Shown here piece by piece: positions 12,001-24,395 of a DNA stretch of 64,000 nt. A program made the position numbers and the translations under genes. Location of the stretch: positions 759,449 to 823,448 of the forward strand of contig VYZB01000377.1 in NCBI GenBank assembly GCA_013397455.1, written 5' to 3'. The notes beneath the pieces are model-generated. The model saw nothing but the letters and a program-made list of their open reading frames with translations, had not been told where the DNA came from and did not search any database. Source of the stretch: Crotophaga sulcirostris. Lineage: Eukaryota; Chordata; Aves; Cuculiformes; Crotophagidae. Every line of letters starts with the position of its first letter. The first letter of the stretch is position 1.

Positions 12001-15000
12001 ATATAAAATCAGATATTGATATTAATGATGGTAGACACTCAGGATTAAGGAATAGGTAACTTGATTCATATTGTGAGTTTATGTGCCTTTGGATGTCTAG
12101 TAATGAATTAAATGCCAAAATGAGTCCACAATACATCATTCTTTGCACACAAAATATTAAGACATTGAAACATGTGCAATAAACACAGGATGAGGTCCCT
12201 ATTTTGAGCTTTTTCAAGGGCCAAAATTAATTCTGAAGCTAATTCTTCTGTCTTTAGAATGTTAGCAATCATTTGGTTGAGTCCAAAGCAGGGCTTATTT
12301 CATAGCAGAGAACATTCAGCAAAATATAGCTACTGCCCCAAAGAGCCTGTCATCTAATTTATCAAGATACAACAAATGAGAAGGAAAACATTAAGAACAA
12401 CAACATAAATGAAGATGAAAAACAATTATAAGCACAGGTTAAAGTTAGAATCACTGACAATATTATAAATTATATCTTGGCAATAATTTGCTATGTACTA
12501 AGATACGCTTCAGCTATAAATAGGAAAATAATGAATGTCAAGCACTGTTTTTCATCTGTATGACTTCATTGTACATCTCTTTCTCTTCTTATAGACCACA
12601 GCTCGAGCACTGAAGCAGCAACCTCATCATCCACCAAAATGACTTTATACAGTCTAGTAAAAGAACTAATTTTCAGGGATACTGAAGTAATAATGCAACT
12701 CTTCCTACACTTTTACAATCAAATATGACAAAGTCCACTGTCTTTGGTGGAAATTTCCTTAATCATCTTTTGTCAGTCTTCTGGAAAGGAGACTTTAGTG
12801 AGAAGACATATTCTATCTCATTTGAAAGAATCACTCAACCATTTCTCCTTTCTGGTGATCAGTCTTTCTTGTTATCTGCATCCTCAGATCATTGCCAATG
12901 CAAAGAGTTTCCTGAATTCAGATCACTTTACATTTCTTGTATCACTCATCTATATTATTGTCTATTATTTTGCAATGTAGCTGAAGGATACAGCTACATG
13001 AGGAATGACAAATAATGGAAGAGTTAAAGGTGGCACCTAGGGATATGAGTTCAAGTTTATCAAATGGAAGACCACCATTTTTTGCAGATGGATTAGATGA
13101 TATAAAAAACTTACAGCTGGCTCTGCATATGTACATGTATGTGTAGTTTATTCACTACCTTATTTACACTGGCCATGAGGAAGGGATGCAGGAAGGACTA
13201 GAACTGAATTTTCTATATCCTCATGTATCATAATACGTCAGATCCTCTATTAAAGTAAAGTAAAATAATTAACTTGCTTTATGGCTACAACATTAAGCTA
13301 CTCTATCCAGAGCAAGAACCTAATGTCATGTTCTCATTTACGTTCTAGATTCAGAACCTCAATTCCTCCCAACTTCTGATCATCAGGAATTTCTTACTAT
13401 TCTCTGAAAATAAATGATTGATTATACAGATTGAAACCAGAAAAACACTGTGTTTGACATAACCAAGTAAGAGTCTGATGATGATGCTTTCGTAGTTTCT
13501 TCAGAAAAGGTACCAGAGGACAACTATGAATGACTTCTATTTTCAAAGAAGGTTGTCTTCCTGGATGCAAGTAAGGCCCAAGTCTCTGTTGATCTTCAGC
13601 TGGGATTCTTAAATGAAAAATGTCTCAGGAAGTGAAGGGTTTCAGAAAAACTAGCAGGAAAACATATAAGCTGACCAGATCCACCAACTAACCCAGAAAA
13701 TCTAGTATGTAATGAAACAGAGTACTTACTTACATTGATATGAATGTAATGTTAATACCATATTTCAGGTATAGGCAGTGATTGAGTTCAGAATGATAAT
13801 CACACAGATATTTTTTCATAATTCATTCATGAATTATGGTCCCTTATACTCGCATTTTTTTCAGAGACTTCACTCATGAATATATATCACAGTTTTGTCA
13901 ATTTAAAAATAAAAAATACACTGAGTTATTTACAGAAAATAGGCATAACCATATGTTAGAAAAATAGTTTATAAATATTAAACATCTCCTATGTAGACAA
14001 AAGGGAAGTAAGGTGAATAGTATATTACAGTGTTATGTAGTCAACAGCAAATTAAACTAGTTCCGCTATTCAACCAGGTACTAAATTACTGTACTGTAAT
14101 TTAAATTAGTGCCTTTAGTGCAGTTAAAACAAATACAAATTTATCTTTTCTGGTGTATTTTCTTGTTTTGGCTTCTTAAAATTCAGTATGCATCCATAAA
14201 GTTTTCTGGAAAAAATAGATAAACCTGAAGTTTGCTATTGAACTTTCAATTGAGTATCTTCAGAAGACCTAAGTTTTCTCTGCCTGTAAATGAGTCCAAT
14301 TCAAGATGGCACAGATGTCTTCTAGATGATAACAGAAACGTTTCTTTCACTAAATGATGACTAAATGACATCTACTTGTTTGTTTGTTAAGTATTTCTCA
14401 GGATGGTAACAGTTGTTCTAGAATTCTTTTTATTCTGATTTCCATGCAATTTTTTTAGGAGTCAGGACTTAGAAATAAATTTATTGTAGCAAAGATAATC
14501 CTTCCTTTTCAGCTTGTGATAAAGAGGTCGTGAAATTACCCACTATATAACTTTCTCCTGATTTCTGAGGGCTTTTGCCTAATAATCATCTGTTTAATTT
14601 AGCATAGGATTGAACTATTAAGATCATAACATCTATTTCCTAAAGTTGTTTTCAAGTATCTTTATTATTAATCATTCTGACTCTCAAATACTACTTTCTC
14701 CTTCATCTCTTCAACATCTCATACACAAACATGCACATTATATGTTCCACAATTTTGCTTCAGTCACTATTTTTTCTGGGTTCTCTCATATTTCTGACTA
14801 CTTACTCTTATCTCTGATATAACTCTAGTCATCTGCTGAACCATATCGACTTACTGGAATGAACACAGCTATCAACTTAAAACTTCTCCTCTGAGCTGAT
14901 ATTAATCAGTTTTCTTCCACTTGGTCTGTAGTCTAAATTTTTTCAAGTCTAATTTCAGCTTTAATAGTACTGTCTCAGCAAAAAGAACCAAATCTATTTC

Positions 15001-15400
15001 TGAAAGGGTATAAGAAGCAAATCTGTAGAAATTATGGAAGGTAGAACAATATTTTTGCAGCTCAGGATTGATTCTTCTTCAGTTTGTAACATGTCTCTGC
15101 AGGAAAAGTGAGAAAATAACCTCTCTTAGCCTGAGTTAATAACTTCTTTTCTGGTTTGCTTTTTCTTTTCAGTGGTGTTTTAGTTTTCCTGCCCTACCTG
15201 ACAAAATGAGAAAGGATAGCTGGAGGTTGGAAGTAAATGTATTGTTTAAGACAGTAAAAATGTAATGGAATACTGTTCTGGCAAAAGAAACAAAGATCAC
15301 ACAGCTGATGTAGACATTAAAAGTTACTGTTGTGTTGTTGACAGCAAGTGAAAAACACTGACTAGCAAGATAAGAGAAATAAAATTACTTTGGGCTACTT
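9049..15400. other. AT-rich unique sequence, no gene recognised
   Basis: Mostly AT-rich DNA. Weak candidates only: a 48-nt minus-strand segment at about 10152-10199 with a gtgagt donor and an open phase-0 frame, and a plus-strand acceptor (ctctttctcttcttatag) just before 12600 followed by a 43-codon open frame. G8 lies near 11972. None is good enough to call as a gene. Confidence 0.5.
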
Positions 15401-15708
15401 GCCATTTTGATGTTGTGTGCTACTTTCCTCTAAGTGCTTTGCAAGAAAGCCCCAGACTTTTCTATGCAGGAAGGAACAGGAATGTATATCTTCTTTCACC
15501 TATACTTGCTTCACTGAGCTTTTGACCTTGGAGTTCACCACTGCAACCTTCAGCACAGCAACACAGAAGCTGTGCTTTGCACATTTAGGCATCACACTGC
15601 AGTGCTTTTTAGGCTCGTTCCTCCACTGGGTGGAATAAGCAAGGAGAAAGAATAAATAGGTAATTATGAGAAAAGAATCAGTCAGGATTGCAGATAAATT
15701 GAAGCCTT

Positions 15709-16083
15709 ATGGGATTAGCAGAACAATATGTGTACTTCAAAAAGTTGCAGAAAAAAGACAGAACTGCTGGAAAGTTGGGTGGAGGTGGAAGAACTATACG
15801 TGAAGTAAGGAGGAAGGATGAATCTGGTGCACTGGAGAGAGTGAGGAAACTGTCAGCAAAGGAGACAGGTGGGAAAGGCTGCAAGGATTCCCTGAACAAG
15901 GTGGTGGTTGTGGAAAGGTGCAAGGGATTTGAAGAGGAAGAAATGCAGAGGGAGAAATCACTGGTATGTACAATCAACCTCGCATTAGAGACTAAAAAGC
16001 CTGTACCTTTCAATAGGGCATATATGTTTACCAAAAGGCTGGGACCTTCAATCACCTTCTATGTGAATATGTCAGTGACATAA
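15709..16083 (+). other. Unrecognised 124-codon open frame in purine-rich sequence
   Basis: An ATG-to-TAA frame of 124 residues begins MGLAEQYVYFKKLQKKD and has a Gly/Arg/Lys/Glu-rich centre (GKLGGGG, EEEEMQREK). The strand is purine-rich, which by itself depletes stops, and the antisense strand carries a 125-codon frame (15678-16055) over the same bases. I see no signal peptide, membrane segment, catalytic motif or clear splice or poly-A signal. An ORF this long is near what chance allows in 64 kb, so it may be fortuitous or part of a non-coding transcript. It ends about 530 bases before the solo LTR. Confidence 0.15.
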
Positions 16084-16800
16084 TCGGTTTACTTTTGCAA
16101 AAAGGATATACAATTATGCATGAAATTTGGCTGCCTGTTTTCCCAAGAAGTGATTTTATTTGATTCTATAATGTAATTAGACCAATCCAATATTCAGGTA
16201 CAAATCCCTTTTCCCCTTTTAATATTTGTACATTCATTTGTGGAATCAGTATATGCAGCAGGCTTTTATCCAAAGGCAAAGTAACATTATTAAAAAGACT
16301 AAGCTGCCATAGCCTGGAAGGACTGTTGGAAATCAGAGAAAACTAAACAAATTTCACAGTTTATTCACTGAGGTCAAACCTGCAGGCATGAAAACTGTAT
16401 TAAAGTGCTTTCTTAGTTTTTAATTTCCCTACTATCTGTCAACACATTAAAAATCACAACATCTTTTTCCAGTTCAACAAATATATACATATATAGCAGA
16501 AGAGTGTGCCTGCTTATATTTAAAACTTCTTTTAAATATCGCCCAGGAAAAACAATACTGAAAAAGCCCAAGGTTTTTGTCACAAAATAAAATCTGTACA
16601 AACCAGTTTGGTTCTGTATTAGGTTTGCATGGCAAGGTTTTGGTAGCAGGGGTGGTGGTGGGGTGTGCTACAGGAGTGGATTCTGTGAGAAGCTGCTAGA
16701 AGCTTCCCCTTGTATCTGACAGAGCCAATGCCAGCTGGCTCCAAGATGGACCCACTGGTGGCCAAGGCTGAGCCCATCAGTGATATGGTAGCACCTCTGG

Positions 16801-16810
16801 GATAATATAG
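16801..16810 (+). promoter_or_regulatory. TATA-like element of the LTR
   Basis: GATAATATAG sits about 190 bp into the LTR and well upstream of the LTR poly-A signal, as expected for a U3 TATA box. It departs from the TATAAA consensus, so promoter activity is doubtful. Confidence 0.4.
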
Positions 16811-16970
16811 TTAAGAAAGTGGAAAAAAAGTTGTGTATTTTGCAACCAAACAGAGGAGTGAGAATATGTGAGAGAAACAATTCTGCAGACACCAAGGACA
16901 ATGAAGAAGGAGGGGGAGGAGGTGCTCCAAGCACTGGAACAGAGTTTACCCTGCAGCCCCTAATGAAGAC

Positions 16971-17357
16971 CATGGTGAGATAGGTTGTCCTCCTGCAGCC
17001 CACGGAGGTCCATGGTGGAGCAGACATCCACCTGCAGCCCAGGGAACACCCCATGCTGGAGCAGGTGGATGAGGCTGAAGGAGGCTGTGACCTGATGGGC
17101 AGCCTGTGTTGCTGCAGGCTCCTGACAAGACCTGTGGTCCCATAGAGAGAGGAGCCTATGCTGTAACAGGTTTGCTGGCAGGACTTGTGACCTCAGGGGG
17201 GACCCACGCTGTAGCAGTCTGCTGCTGAAGGACGGCACCCCATGGAAGGTACCCGTGCTGGAGCAGTTCATGAAGGACTGCAGCCCATGGGAAGGACTCA
17301 TGTCAGAGAACTTTGTGGGAGAATGTCTCTTGTGGGAGGAACACTATGGTGGAGCAG
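16971..17357 (+). repeat. Eight degenerate copies of a ~46-bp unit in the LTR
   Basis: Variants of CATGCTGGAGCAG begin at 16971, 17011, 17052, 17157, 17205, 17254, 17299 and 17345. Most steps are 40-49 bp, with one double-length step of 105 bp where a copy has decayed. The unit also carries CTGCAGCCC-like and GGAAGGACTC-like blocks. This is an old internal tandem array in U3/R. Confidence 0.7.
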
Positions 17358-17585
17358 GGGAAGAGTGTGAAGAGTTCTCCCCCTGAGAAGGGAGGAGCAG
17401 CATATGATGAAGTGACTGCAACCCCCATTCCCATCCCCTTGCACTACTTGGTGGAAATGAGGTAGAGAAAATCAAGAGTAAAGTTAAGCCTGGGAAGAAG
17501 GGAGGGGTGAGGGGAAGGTGTTTTAAGAGTTGGAGTTTTAAGATTTGGAGTTTATTTCTCATTACATTACTCTGATTTGATTGGT

Positions 17586-17591
17586 AATAAA
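17586..17591 (+). terminator. LTR poly-A signal AATAAA
   Basis: AATAAA lies in the 3' third of the LTR in the conserved context ttggtaataaattaaa, the expected place for the retroviral polyadenylation signal at the R/U5 side. Confidence 0.6.
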
Positions 17592-17779
17592 TTAAACTAT
17601 TTTCCCCAAGTCAACTCTCTTTTGCCTGTAACAGTAACTGCTGAGTGACCTTCCTGTCCCTATCTTGACCTACAAGCCTTTAATTACATTTTCTCTAGCC
17701 TGTCCAGCTGAGGAAGTGCAGTGATACAGCGGCTTGGTGGGCACCTGGTATCCAGCCCAAGTTAACCAACCTCAGGTGC

Positions 17780-19830
17780 AACTCTCATGAAGAGATTTAT
17801 ACACCCTAAAGTGTAAAAATGTAAGCAAACCAACAGACTTTCAGCTCAGAGATCATCCATTCTTTTGTGACTTGCTCCAAAAGTAAAACAAATGACTGCC
17901 TCTTTTTTTTTTTTTTTTTACCTTTCTGAATACTCCTTGTCCCCCATTCTCCATCTTGTGTCACAAAAAGAAGATGCTTGGGGAGCAGCAGGCAGGAAAG
18001 CAAATGCTTTTCATGTTTTCACTGCAGTGTACTGTACATAATTTCAGGGGCCTCTTTTATTGCCAAAGGAATGTACTTGGAGATCATGATGACATTGCAG
18101 CCTTTTTTCTTCTGTCAAGCACATCTGAGTTATCAAATAAAAGATTTGAGATTATAACTGTCTGAAAAAGAAAATGAAAACCTTACAGAGAAACAGATGC
18201 TACAGCATTATATATTCCAACTCTACACTGTGCCATGCATGGCCAGCTGTAGCAAGAAAACTGCTTATTTTAATGTTACACATTGGTCTTCTGTGCAGTG
18301 TCACAGCATTACAACATCTGGATTTCCTGCTCTGCCTGCACTGTTTGCTGTAGCCACCTCATATGCCTACTTATTGACATGCTCTGCTCCCTTGAATCAG
18401 CTTTTGCTGAGGGAATATGCATCTTTTTCTGTTTGTTTACAGGCACTACACACTTCAAAACCACAGCTGTCCCTCAGCACAATTCCATTTTCTTAAATAA
18501 CCGTAGTGCTTGAGCTACCAGTTACTATAGAGATCATTTTCAGTGTTTATTGAAAAAAACCAAACTTGAAGTTAAACTGTAATATTTTTAGCAAATGTTA
18601 CAACAAAGCATGTAGGAAGCATTTACCCATTGTTTTCAATAGTCATGATCATGAAATGATTCTGCTAGCTTTCTCCACTGTGGCAACACACAGTAAAGAA
18701 CATTATGCACAACCCTGCACAACCTTGAAACAACTGATATTTATAAATTCAAATTCCATCCATGCCTGCATAAGTGTAATGGAAAATTTCTCAGTCGCAT
18801 TATGCTCTTAAATAGAAATTTGAACAAAGATTTATTTAAATAAAATGAAGAATACCACCTATTAATTTTGTCTTGAAATTTCTCATCATCTTGTTCGTAA
18901 TCACACAATCTTTTTAAAGATTATCATGTATAGGTATTTTAACCTAGAAAATAAATAGTACAAAAAGCTTTTCTATTAAAAAATGGGATAATTAGCCTGC
19001 ATGTGAAAGAAAAACTTCTCATTATACTTTCACCAAGCATCAGGTTATGTTATTATTATAATGCTTGAAAATTATATGCTGCCCAATTTACTCTCTGGAA
19101 ATACTTCTGCCAAATGAAAACCTTTCTGTTAAGGGATGTTAAGAGCAGATGCCCCCTCTAGCATCTCTGCTCCAGAGTTCCCTTCTTGTTCAGCTGCTGG
19201 TGCCCAGCTCAGTGCACTCAGGGACCCAGGATCTCTATCCAGGCTGAGGAACAAGGCAGCTGCCACTTTCCCATTTGCAGGTTCATCCATTAGCAAAGTA
19301 GAGCACGTATCCAGGAGTTGGCTTGTACCCATTCACACTGGTGTCCCCCCAGTAGACAGCACTCAGTCCTTAGAGCACTTACAGTTGTTAATTGATGTTT
19401 CCTTCTTCACTTTAGAAAATCACTCTTATTTATGAGACCTTGACAGACAATGTACTAACATTGCATAGTCATATACTCTTTTTATACCTATATCTACTTG
19501 CTTTTGTTGAATATATAGTAAATGGAGCTTCAGAAATAAAAATAAGGCATTAGAACCTAGACGTAAGCCTTCTCTTTAACAGCCCTGTGAAGAAGTTTTA
19601 TTCCAGATTTTACAATGACTTTTTAAAGGCTTTCCTTTGCTAGTTCTTAAATCTTTGTTTTGTGTGTTTGTCCGCTACAGATCCCAAGCCAGATTCCTGA
19701 GTATTTAGAAGAAACAGGGAATTCAGCAGTACCCACCTATCCCCAGTGTGTACGCAGTTAAACCACTCCAGGCACACAAAAAATATAAGGTTACACACAC
19801 CCCAAACTGGGCACCCAAAACTCATGAATA
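17780..19830. other. Unique sequence, nothing identified
   Basis: Contains T17 at 17903-17919. A GC-richer patch at 19136-19435 has open frames on both strands and no recognisable product. A strong plus-strand acceptor (tgtttgtccgctacag) ends at about 19679 and is followed by 26 open codons, IPSQIPEYLEETGNSAVPTY and six more, then a stop. It could be an exon of a non-coding or unknown transcript. Confidence 0.4.
17903..17919 (+). repeat. Poly-T run (T17)
   Basis: Seventeen consecutive T, seen directly, 128 bases after the solo LTR. No retroposon body recognised beside it. Confidence 0.9.
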
Positions 19831-19945
19831 CATTTAAGCTTAATTTCTCTGCGTGGCCATTACCCATCTGTATAACAGAGATAATAAAATCCCTTAACCT
19901 TATGAGGATTTTGTGAATATAAAGTAATGCTTGACGTTATATTAA
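19831..19945 (+). mobile_element. Old MIR-type SINE remnant, 3' half
   Basis: The order of blocks follows the MIR consensus: a decayed form of the 'cttaacctctctgtgcctcagt' block, then acCCATCTGTAtAAcaGaGATAATAA, then ccTTATGAGGATTtTGTGA and an AT-rich stretch ending tAATGCTtg. It is heavily diverged, as expected of a SINE that predates the amniote radiation. The apparent AATAAA here belongs to the SINE. Confidence 0.6.
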
Positions 19946-21519
19946 TGAGTTCCCTTTAAAAAATAGCATAGAAAAATCAATAATTTCTGCTTAAAGAGAG
20001 CAGTCTGAATAGTTCGAAGTCAATAAGGCATGTCCACACACTGAACAAGGACAAGAGGATGAAATACTGAATACTCCTAATTAAGGAAGTATCGTCCTTG
20101 ACTGAATGAGTCAGGGATCCCATGTAAAAAAATTACTTTGTGATGATGTAATTAAAGACTGTTATAATGTATGTGCCCAAGGGAGCCAAATGAAGGTTGC
20201 ATGGGCAACTTTAATTTTAATGTTTTCTAATTTGAGTGCTTGACTTTGTGACCTTAATATTTTTTTAATATAATTTTCTGGATATAATAATAATTACTTG
20301 AGTAGGAATAGACAAATTAAGGAATTATGCAAGATTTTCAGATGTGACCTGAAAAGCAATGGGCCCTAGGCAACACAGAAGAGAGCCTTGAATCTGGGAG
20401 ACATTTCAGAGACACCAAGGAAACCGTGCTATTGCAGTGAGAAGACAAAGGGACAAGTGTAACATAAAGAGCTTCTTAGCCAGTTGATTTTTAATTGTTT
20501 ATGACCATGACATAGAAAATATTTATCAACTATAGTTTCCCAACAGCATCACATTCAGTCAGACTCCTGCAGCTCCATCTGAAAAGTAGAATTAAAGTCC
20601 AATGAAACCTTGTAGTTTTCTATAAATAAGTTTTTTTTCAACAAGGCTCTTTCTGAGGAGTGAGCAATGTGCAGTTCACCAGGTTTTGTTATCTCATAAA
20701 AATCATAGGACAGTTACAAAGCTTTTGCTTGTGACTTAGAGTCCTCCACAGAAGAGTTAAAGATGACTGGATCTTACAGAGGAGCTTTCATGAACTTGTT
20801 TTTAGTATCAGATTTTTTTTTCTAATATATTGTAGATTTCTCTGTCTCACCACAAAATGTGATCTGACTGCAAAAAGGGAGTTGGAGTGATCAGCTCACT
20901 TTTGGTGGCTGCTATTTTTCCAGTAACATAAAAAGGCAAAACAGTTTCTTTTAAAAAGTGTTATAACAATTTTTTTTCAAGGTAACGAACTATTGCTTTG
21001 TGGGAGAATAAACAAAAAACACAGTTATGCTACTCCATGTTGCTTAAAGTTCAGATGTGGCTTTAAAAAGAGGAAGGTATTTAACAGAGGAGTCTAAAAG
21101 CTATTTCTCCAATGTGTCTGGTATTTACAATGTCTTCTATATTCCTAGCACTTTCAAATGCCAAGAGTATATTGTTTTTTCAACTTGTGTCCTGACTGTC
21201 CAGCACACATTAAATAAGGATCATGCCTAATGCTGACTCCTGGCACACCACTGCTAGCTCCAGATAAACTGAGTAGATCCTACAGCTTAGAAAACAAAAG
21301 GATGTGCCACATCTGTTTTCCAAGCAAAGTCAGCACATGACTGTGTGAACAGTTGTGCCAAGACTAAGAAAAGTGATGCTGGATTTTATATCAGGAGAAG
21401 TCTGTACTCTTGTACTTCTTTTTGAGGTATAAAATATACTCAAACTGGCTCTTTCCCTTTCTCTTCCCTGTTCCCCTCCTTGCCCTATGTACCCCACCCC
21501 TCTGCCTGTGTTCACCCCT
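19946..21519. other. Unique sequence, nothing recognised
   Basis: AT-rich sequence with short frames only. No repeat, RNA gene or exon was identified. Confidence 0.6.
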
Positions 21520-21920
21520 CACAGTTTCACAGTTTCACACAGTATAACCAGGTTGGAAGAGACCTCTGAGATCATCAAGTCCAACCTATAAGCCAACACT
21601 AACACCATCCCATCACCTAAACCATGGCACTGAGTGCCTCATCCAATCTTCCCTTAAACACATCCAGGGTCGGCGACTCCACCACCTCCCTGGGCAGCGC
21701 ATTCCAGTGGCCAATCACCCTTTCAGTGAAGAACTTCTTCCTAACATCAAGTCTAAACCTCCCCTGATGAAGCTTAAGTCCATGTCCTCTAGTTCTGTCA
21801 CTGGTCACCTGGGAGAAGAGACCAACGCCCTTTTAGGTAGTTGTAGAGAGCAATAAGGTCACCCCTGAGCCTCCTCTTCTCCAGACTAAACAGCCCCAGC
21901 TCCCTCAGTCACTCCTCGTA
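21520..21920 (-). mobile_element. 5'-truncated CR1 LINE, 3' end, young-looking copy
   Basis: In minus orientation this holds the C-terminal end of CR1 ORF2 and the 3' UTR. The minus frame 21617-21808 includes [20 protein letters not shown] and ends LDEALSAMV, the conserved C-terminus of avian CR1 ORF2. The 3' terminus (left side) carries the short CACAGTTT-type tail repeat instead of poly-A. The element stops abruptly near 21920 inside ORF2, the usual 5' truncation. Over about 180 bp it differs from the copy at 24396 at only about five positions, so both are from one recent subfamily. It has no reverse transcriptase and cannot move. Confidence 0.92.
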
Positions 21921-23014
21921 TGCCACCTTAGAACTCACCAAAAAAACCCATAGACTGAGAATTCCAGTACCAACAAAAACAAGCCATTTCATCAATTACA
22001 ATGATTCATCCTTTACAAATTCTCTGCAGTAAAGTAAACACAGATTCTTGCACAGTAAAAAGTACCCTCAGCAGCAAACCAAAAGAGTTACTACAAATGT
22101 TACAGAATGAAACTCAGGTACCTGTTGGATCTGGCAGAAGGAGAATCCAGATTTGAAATAGGGGAAACAGTCTAGGCAGGTACAAATCCAACTCCAAACA
22201 GCATCTGAAATGCAATGTTCACACTCGAATTAACTTCTGTTCACAATGTGTCCCCCTAATGGTTCTGCACCCTAAGATTAGTACTTGTATTAGCAGATAC
22301 TACTGAGGCAGGAGGATTCCCTGAATGAACTGATAGCATACACCGAAGAGACTATGGCATTTAAACATCCACATCTGTCCTGGTTTTAGAATGAGGGAAA
22401 GAGGGCTTGGAAAATGTCCCAGATATTACAGAAATTATACAGAGGATGTTAAGACCCCTATGTAGTTATACACTTACATGTGTCAATGCAGACATAAATT
22501 TAGGTCTTCCAGCACTGGATAAAATTAAAATCCAGAAGACACTTTGAATCTCCTCCAAATAGCTTAATATTACTGAGATGTATTAATGTTCCTATTCCAT
22601 TTTCCTCTTTAGGAGAAGGGCAGCTGTGGCTTTCAAACTTCAACAGTCTTAAGCCATTTTAAAAATTCTCTTAGTTCTTGTGAAATACATTCTTTATCAC
22701 AGTGGCATACTTAACAGCCATATCAAAAAAACCAAAAACACTGAACACAAAACCCTAAGCAAATTCCATGTTATTTTGACTCCTGCCCAACAAATTCCAT
22801 CCCAACCCATGTCTGAGATACACAGAGAAGATAATGTAGTAAATGCTAATGATACCTTAACTGCAGCATGCCTGTTTGATCCAGTAGATCATATCGAGCG
22901 ATTTTGATTTTAAACTGCATGGAAGAAAATAATAGATGACTTAAGATGCAGTTAATTAATCTCTAACATTAATCTGATTCTCTTCATGAGCAGTTGAAAC
23001 AAGGTGGAAAAATA
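21921..23014. other. Unique sequence, nothing recognised
   Basis: Moderately AT-rich. A 75-codon plus frame at 22680-22907 has no motif and no flanking signals and is taken as chance. Confidence 0.6.
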
Positions 23015-23190
23015 TTGGTCTAAAAGCCAGAGCATTTAGAGTGGCAATCCTGGCTCTGCAAATAATTCCCTGAAAGTCCATAAGCAATTCTCTTAACCTT
23101 TTTATGACTCAGTTTCCCCATCATTTAAAAGATATAAGAATACTTGCAATAGGGATTTGAAAACACAATGTTGCAATATAAGTACTTGGG
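23015..23190 (+). mobile_element. Old MIR SINE remnant, core to 3' end
   Basis: The successive blocks match MIR in order: an 'agCCAGAgc' region, 'aTCCTGGCTCTGCa', 'aagcaaTTCtCTTAACCTtt', 'tgaCTCAGTTTCCCCATCaTttAAAaga', then 'aATACTTgcaatAGGGaTTtga' and 'gtacTTGGgg'. The central core is the best preserved part, as is typical. Divergence is high and no direct repeats remain. Confidence 0.7.
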
Positions 23191-24395
23191 GTGACTATCA
23201 GCATGGCAATGTGAAGTGTTGCTCACAATCTTCAAATACAAACTTTGTATCTGCACATTAATTTATTGTGGTCTGCTCTTTCTGGGAAATATTTCTTTAT
23301 AGTAGTACAGTACAGAAACTTTGCAATGACTGATAATTCAAGTTGTCTTAACACTATCATGTAGATTGAAAACCAGCTAAAAGGACGCAAACAGAAATAG
23401 CATTAAAATCTAAAAAAAAAAAGGAAAATTACGCTAATCTGTGTGAGAATTGATACCAGAATTTGTTTTATTTAACATTTAAAGTCCTGCAATGAGGAGT
23501 GAATAGCATGTTAGTGACATTTATAATTGATACTGAGCTACAAAACTGTATAATTGTTACTGAAGATGGAAAAATTGCACAGAAGAGATCTAGTCCTATT
23601 GAAAACCTAGGCAGATAGCAAAATGAGAATTCCTTGCAAGACAGTGCAGCTATGGAATATTCCTCAACTCTGGGAAGACATTCTTTAGAAATAGTAATTT
23701 ATTAAATGTCAGATATGATTCAAATAAGAATCCAAGCAACACTAGTTGCTTCCACTTGATTTTTCTCTCATTTATCACTTTGACATGTTCACAAGGAATC
23801 CTAAGTTTACTTTAGCAGAAACCAGCAGACAAATCTATCTTTGAAAAAAATAAAACCAACGACGGAAAAACCCTTAAGTGTTTTTCATTATGGTTCCATC
23901 ATTTAGTCTTGTTTATGATAGTTCACGAGATCAGAGTGGCCAAATCACCTTAGTTGTGCCTTTTATACCTTTGATTATCAGCTTTTTCAAGGATGATACA
24001 TATCTAACTCTTTCTGGGTACACAAACGACTCAGTTATACTTATCAAATTTCATGAGCAAACATTACGGCAGCATGATTACAGTATTAGAATTTAATTTT
24101 GTACTCATTAACCACAATAACTGTAGAAAGCAAAATATGTACTACCTTCCTAATAGTGCAATTCCTTATTTTTCATCATCTAATAAATAAAGGTATTATA
24201 TCATTTTTAAATGTATACATTATTCAATTAATTATTCCACAAAAAATTACTTGGATCTCTATTTCTTTTACTAAAAAATGAATAAAATTATACAAGGCCA
24301 TTAAGTATATTAATGGTTATTTTAAAAATAACAAGGGGTTTCAAATTAGGAATGCAACTGAGCAAAATTAATCTGATGATGGCCTGTGTACTTTC
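23191..24395. other. AT-rich unique sequence, nothing recognised
   Basis: Short chance frames only (for example 72 codons at 23878-24096). No repeat recognised. Confidence 0.6.

Larger units (their letters stand above)
16615..17774 (+). mobile_element. Solo LTR of an avian endogenous retrovirus, ERVL-like
   Basis: This 1160-bp GC-rich block starts TGTATTAGGTTTGC and ends in CA. Its sequence, including the stretch around GCTGCTAGAAGCTTCCCC and the tail near GCGGCTTGGTGGGCACCTGG, matches a widespread avian LTR as I remember it. Flanks GGTTC (16610-16614) and GGTGC (17775-17779) look like a 5-bp target duplication with one mismatch, typical of an old ERVL-class insertion. A TATA-like stretch lies near 16801 and AATAAA at 17586-17591, giving plus orientation. 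No internal gag, pol or env sequence is present, so the provirus was lost by LTR-LTR recombination. The centre carries degenerate repeats of about 46 bp. Antisense frames of 113 and 128 codons inside it are not genes. Confidence 0.85.

Noticed and set aside
16668..17562. Minus-strand frames of 113 and 128 codons (and shorter ones)
   Set aside because: They lie antisense inside the solo LTR, are Pro/Ser/His-rich, and follow from its repeated GC-rich units.
19680..19905. Plus-strand last exon with AATAAA near 19884
   Set aside because: The AATAAA is part of the MIR remnant consensus at 19831-19945, so it is no evidence of a transcript end. The acceptor alone is not enough.
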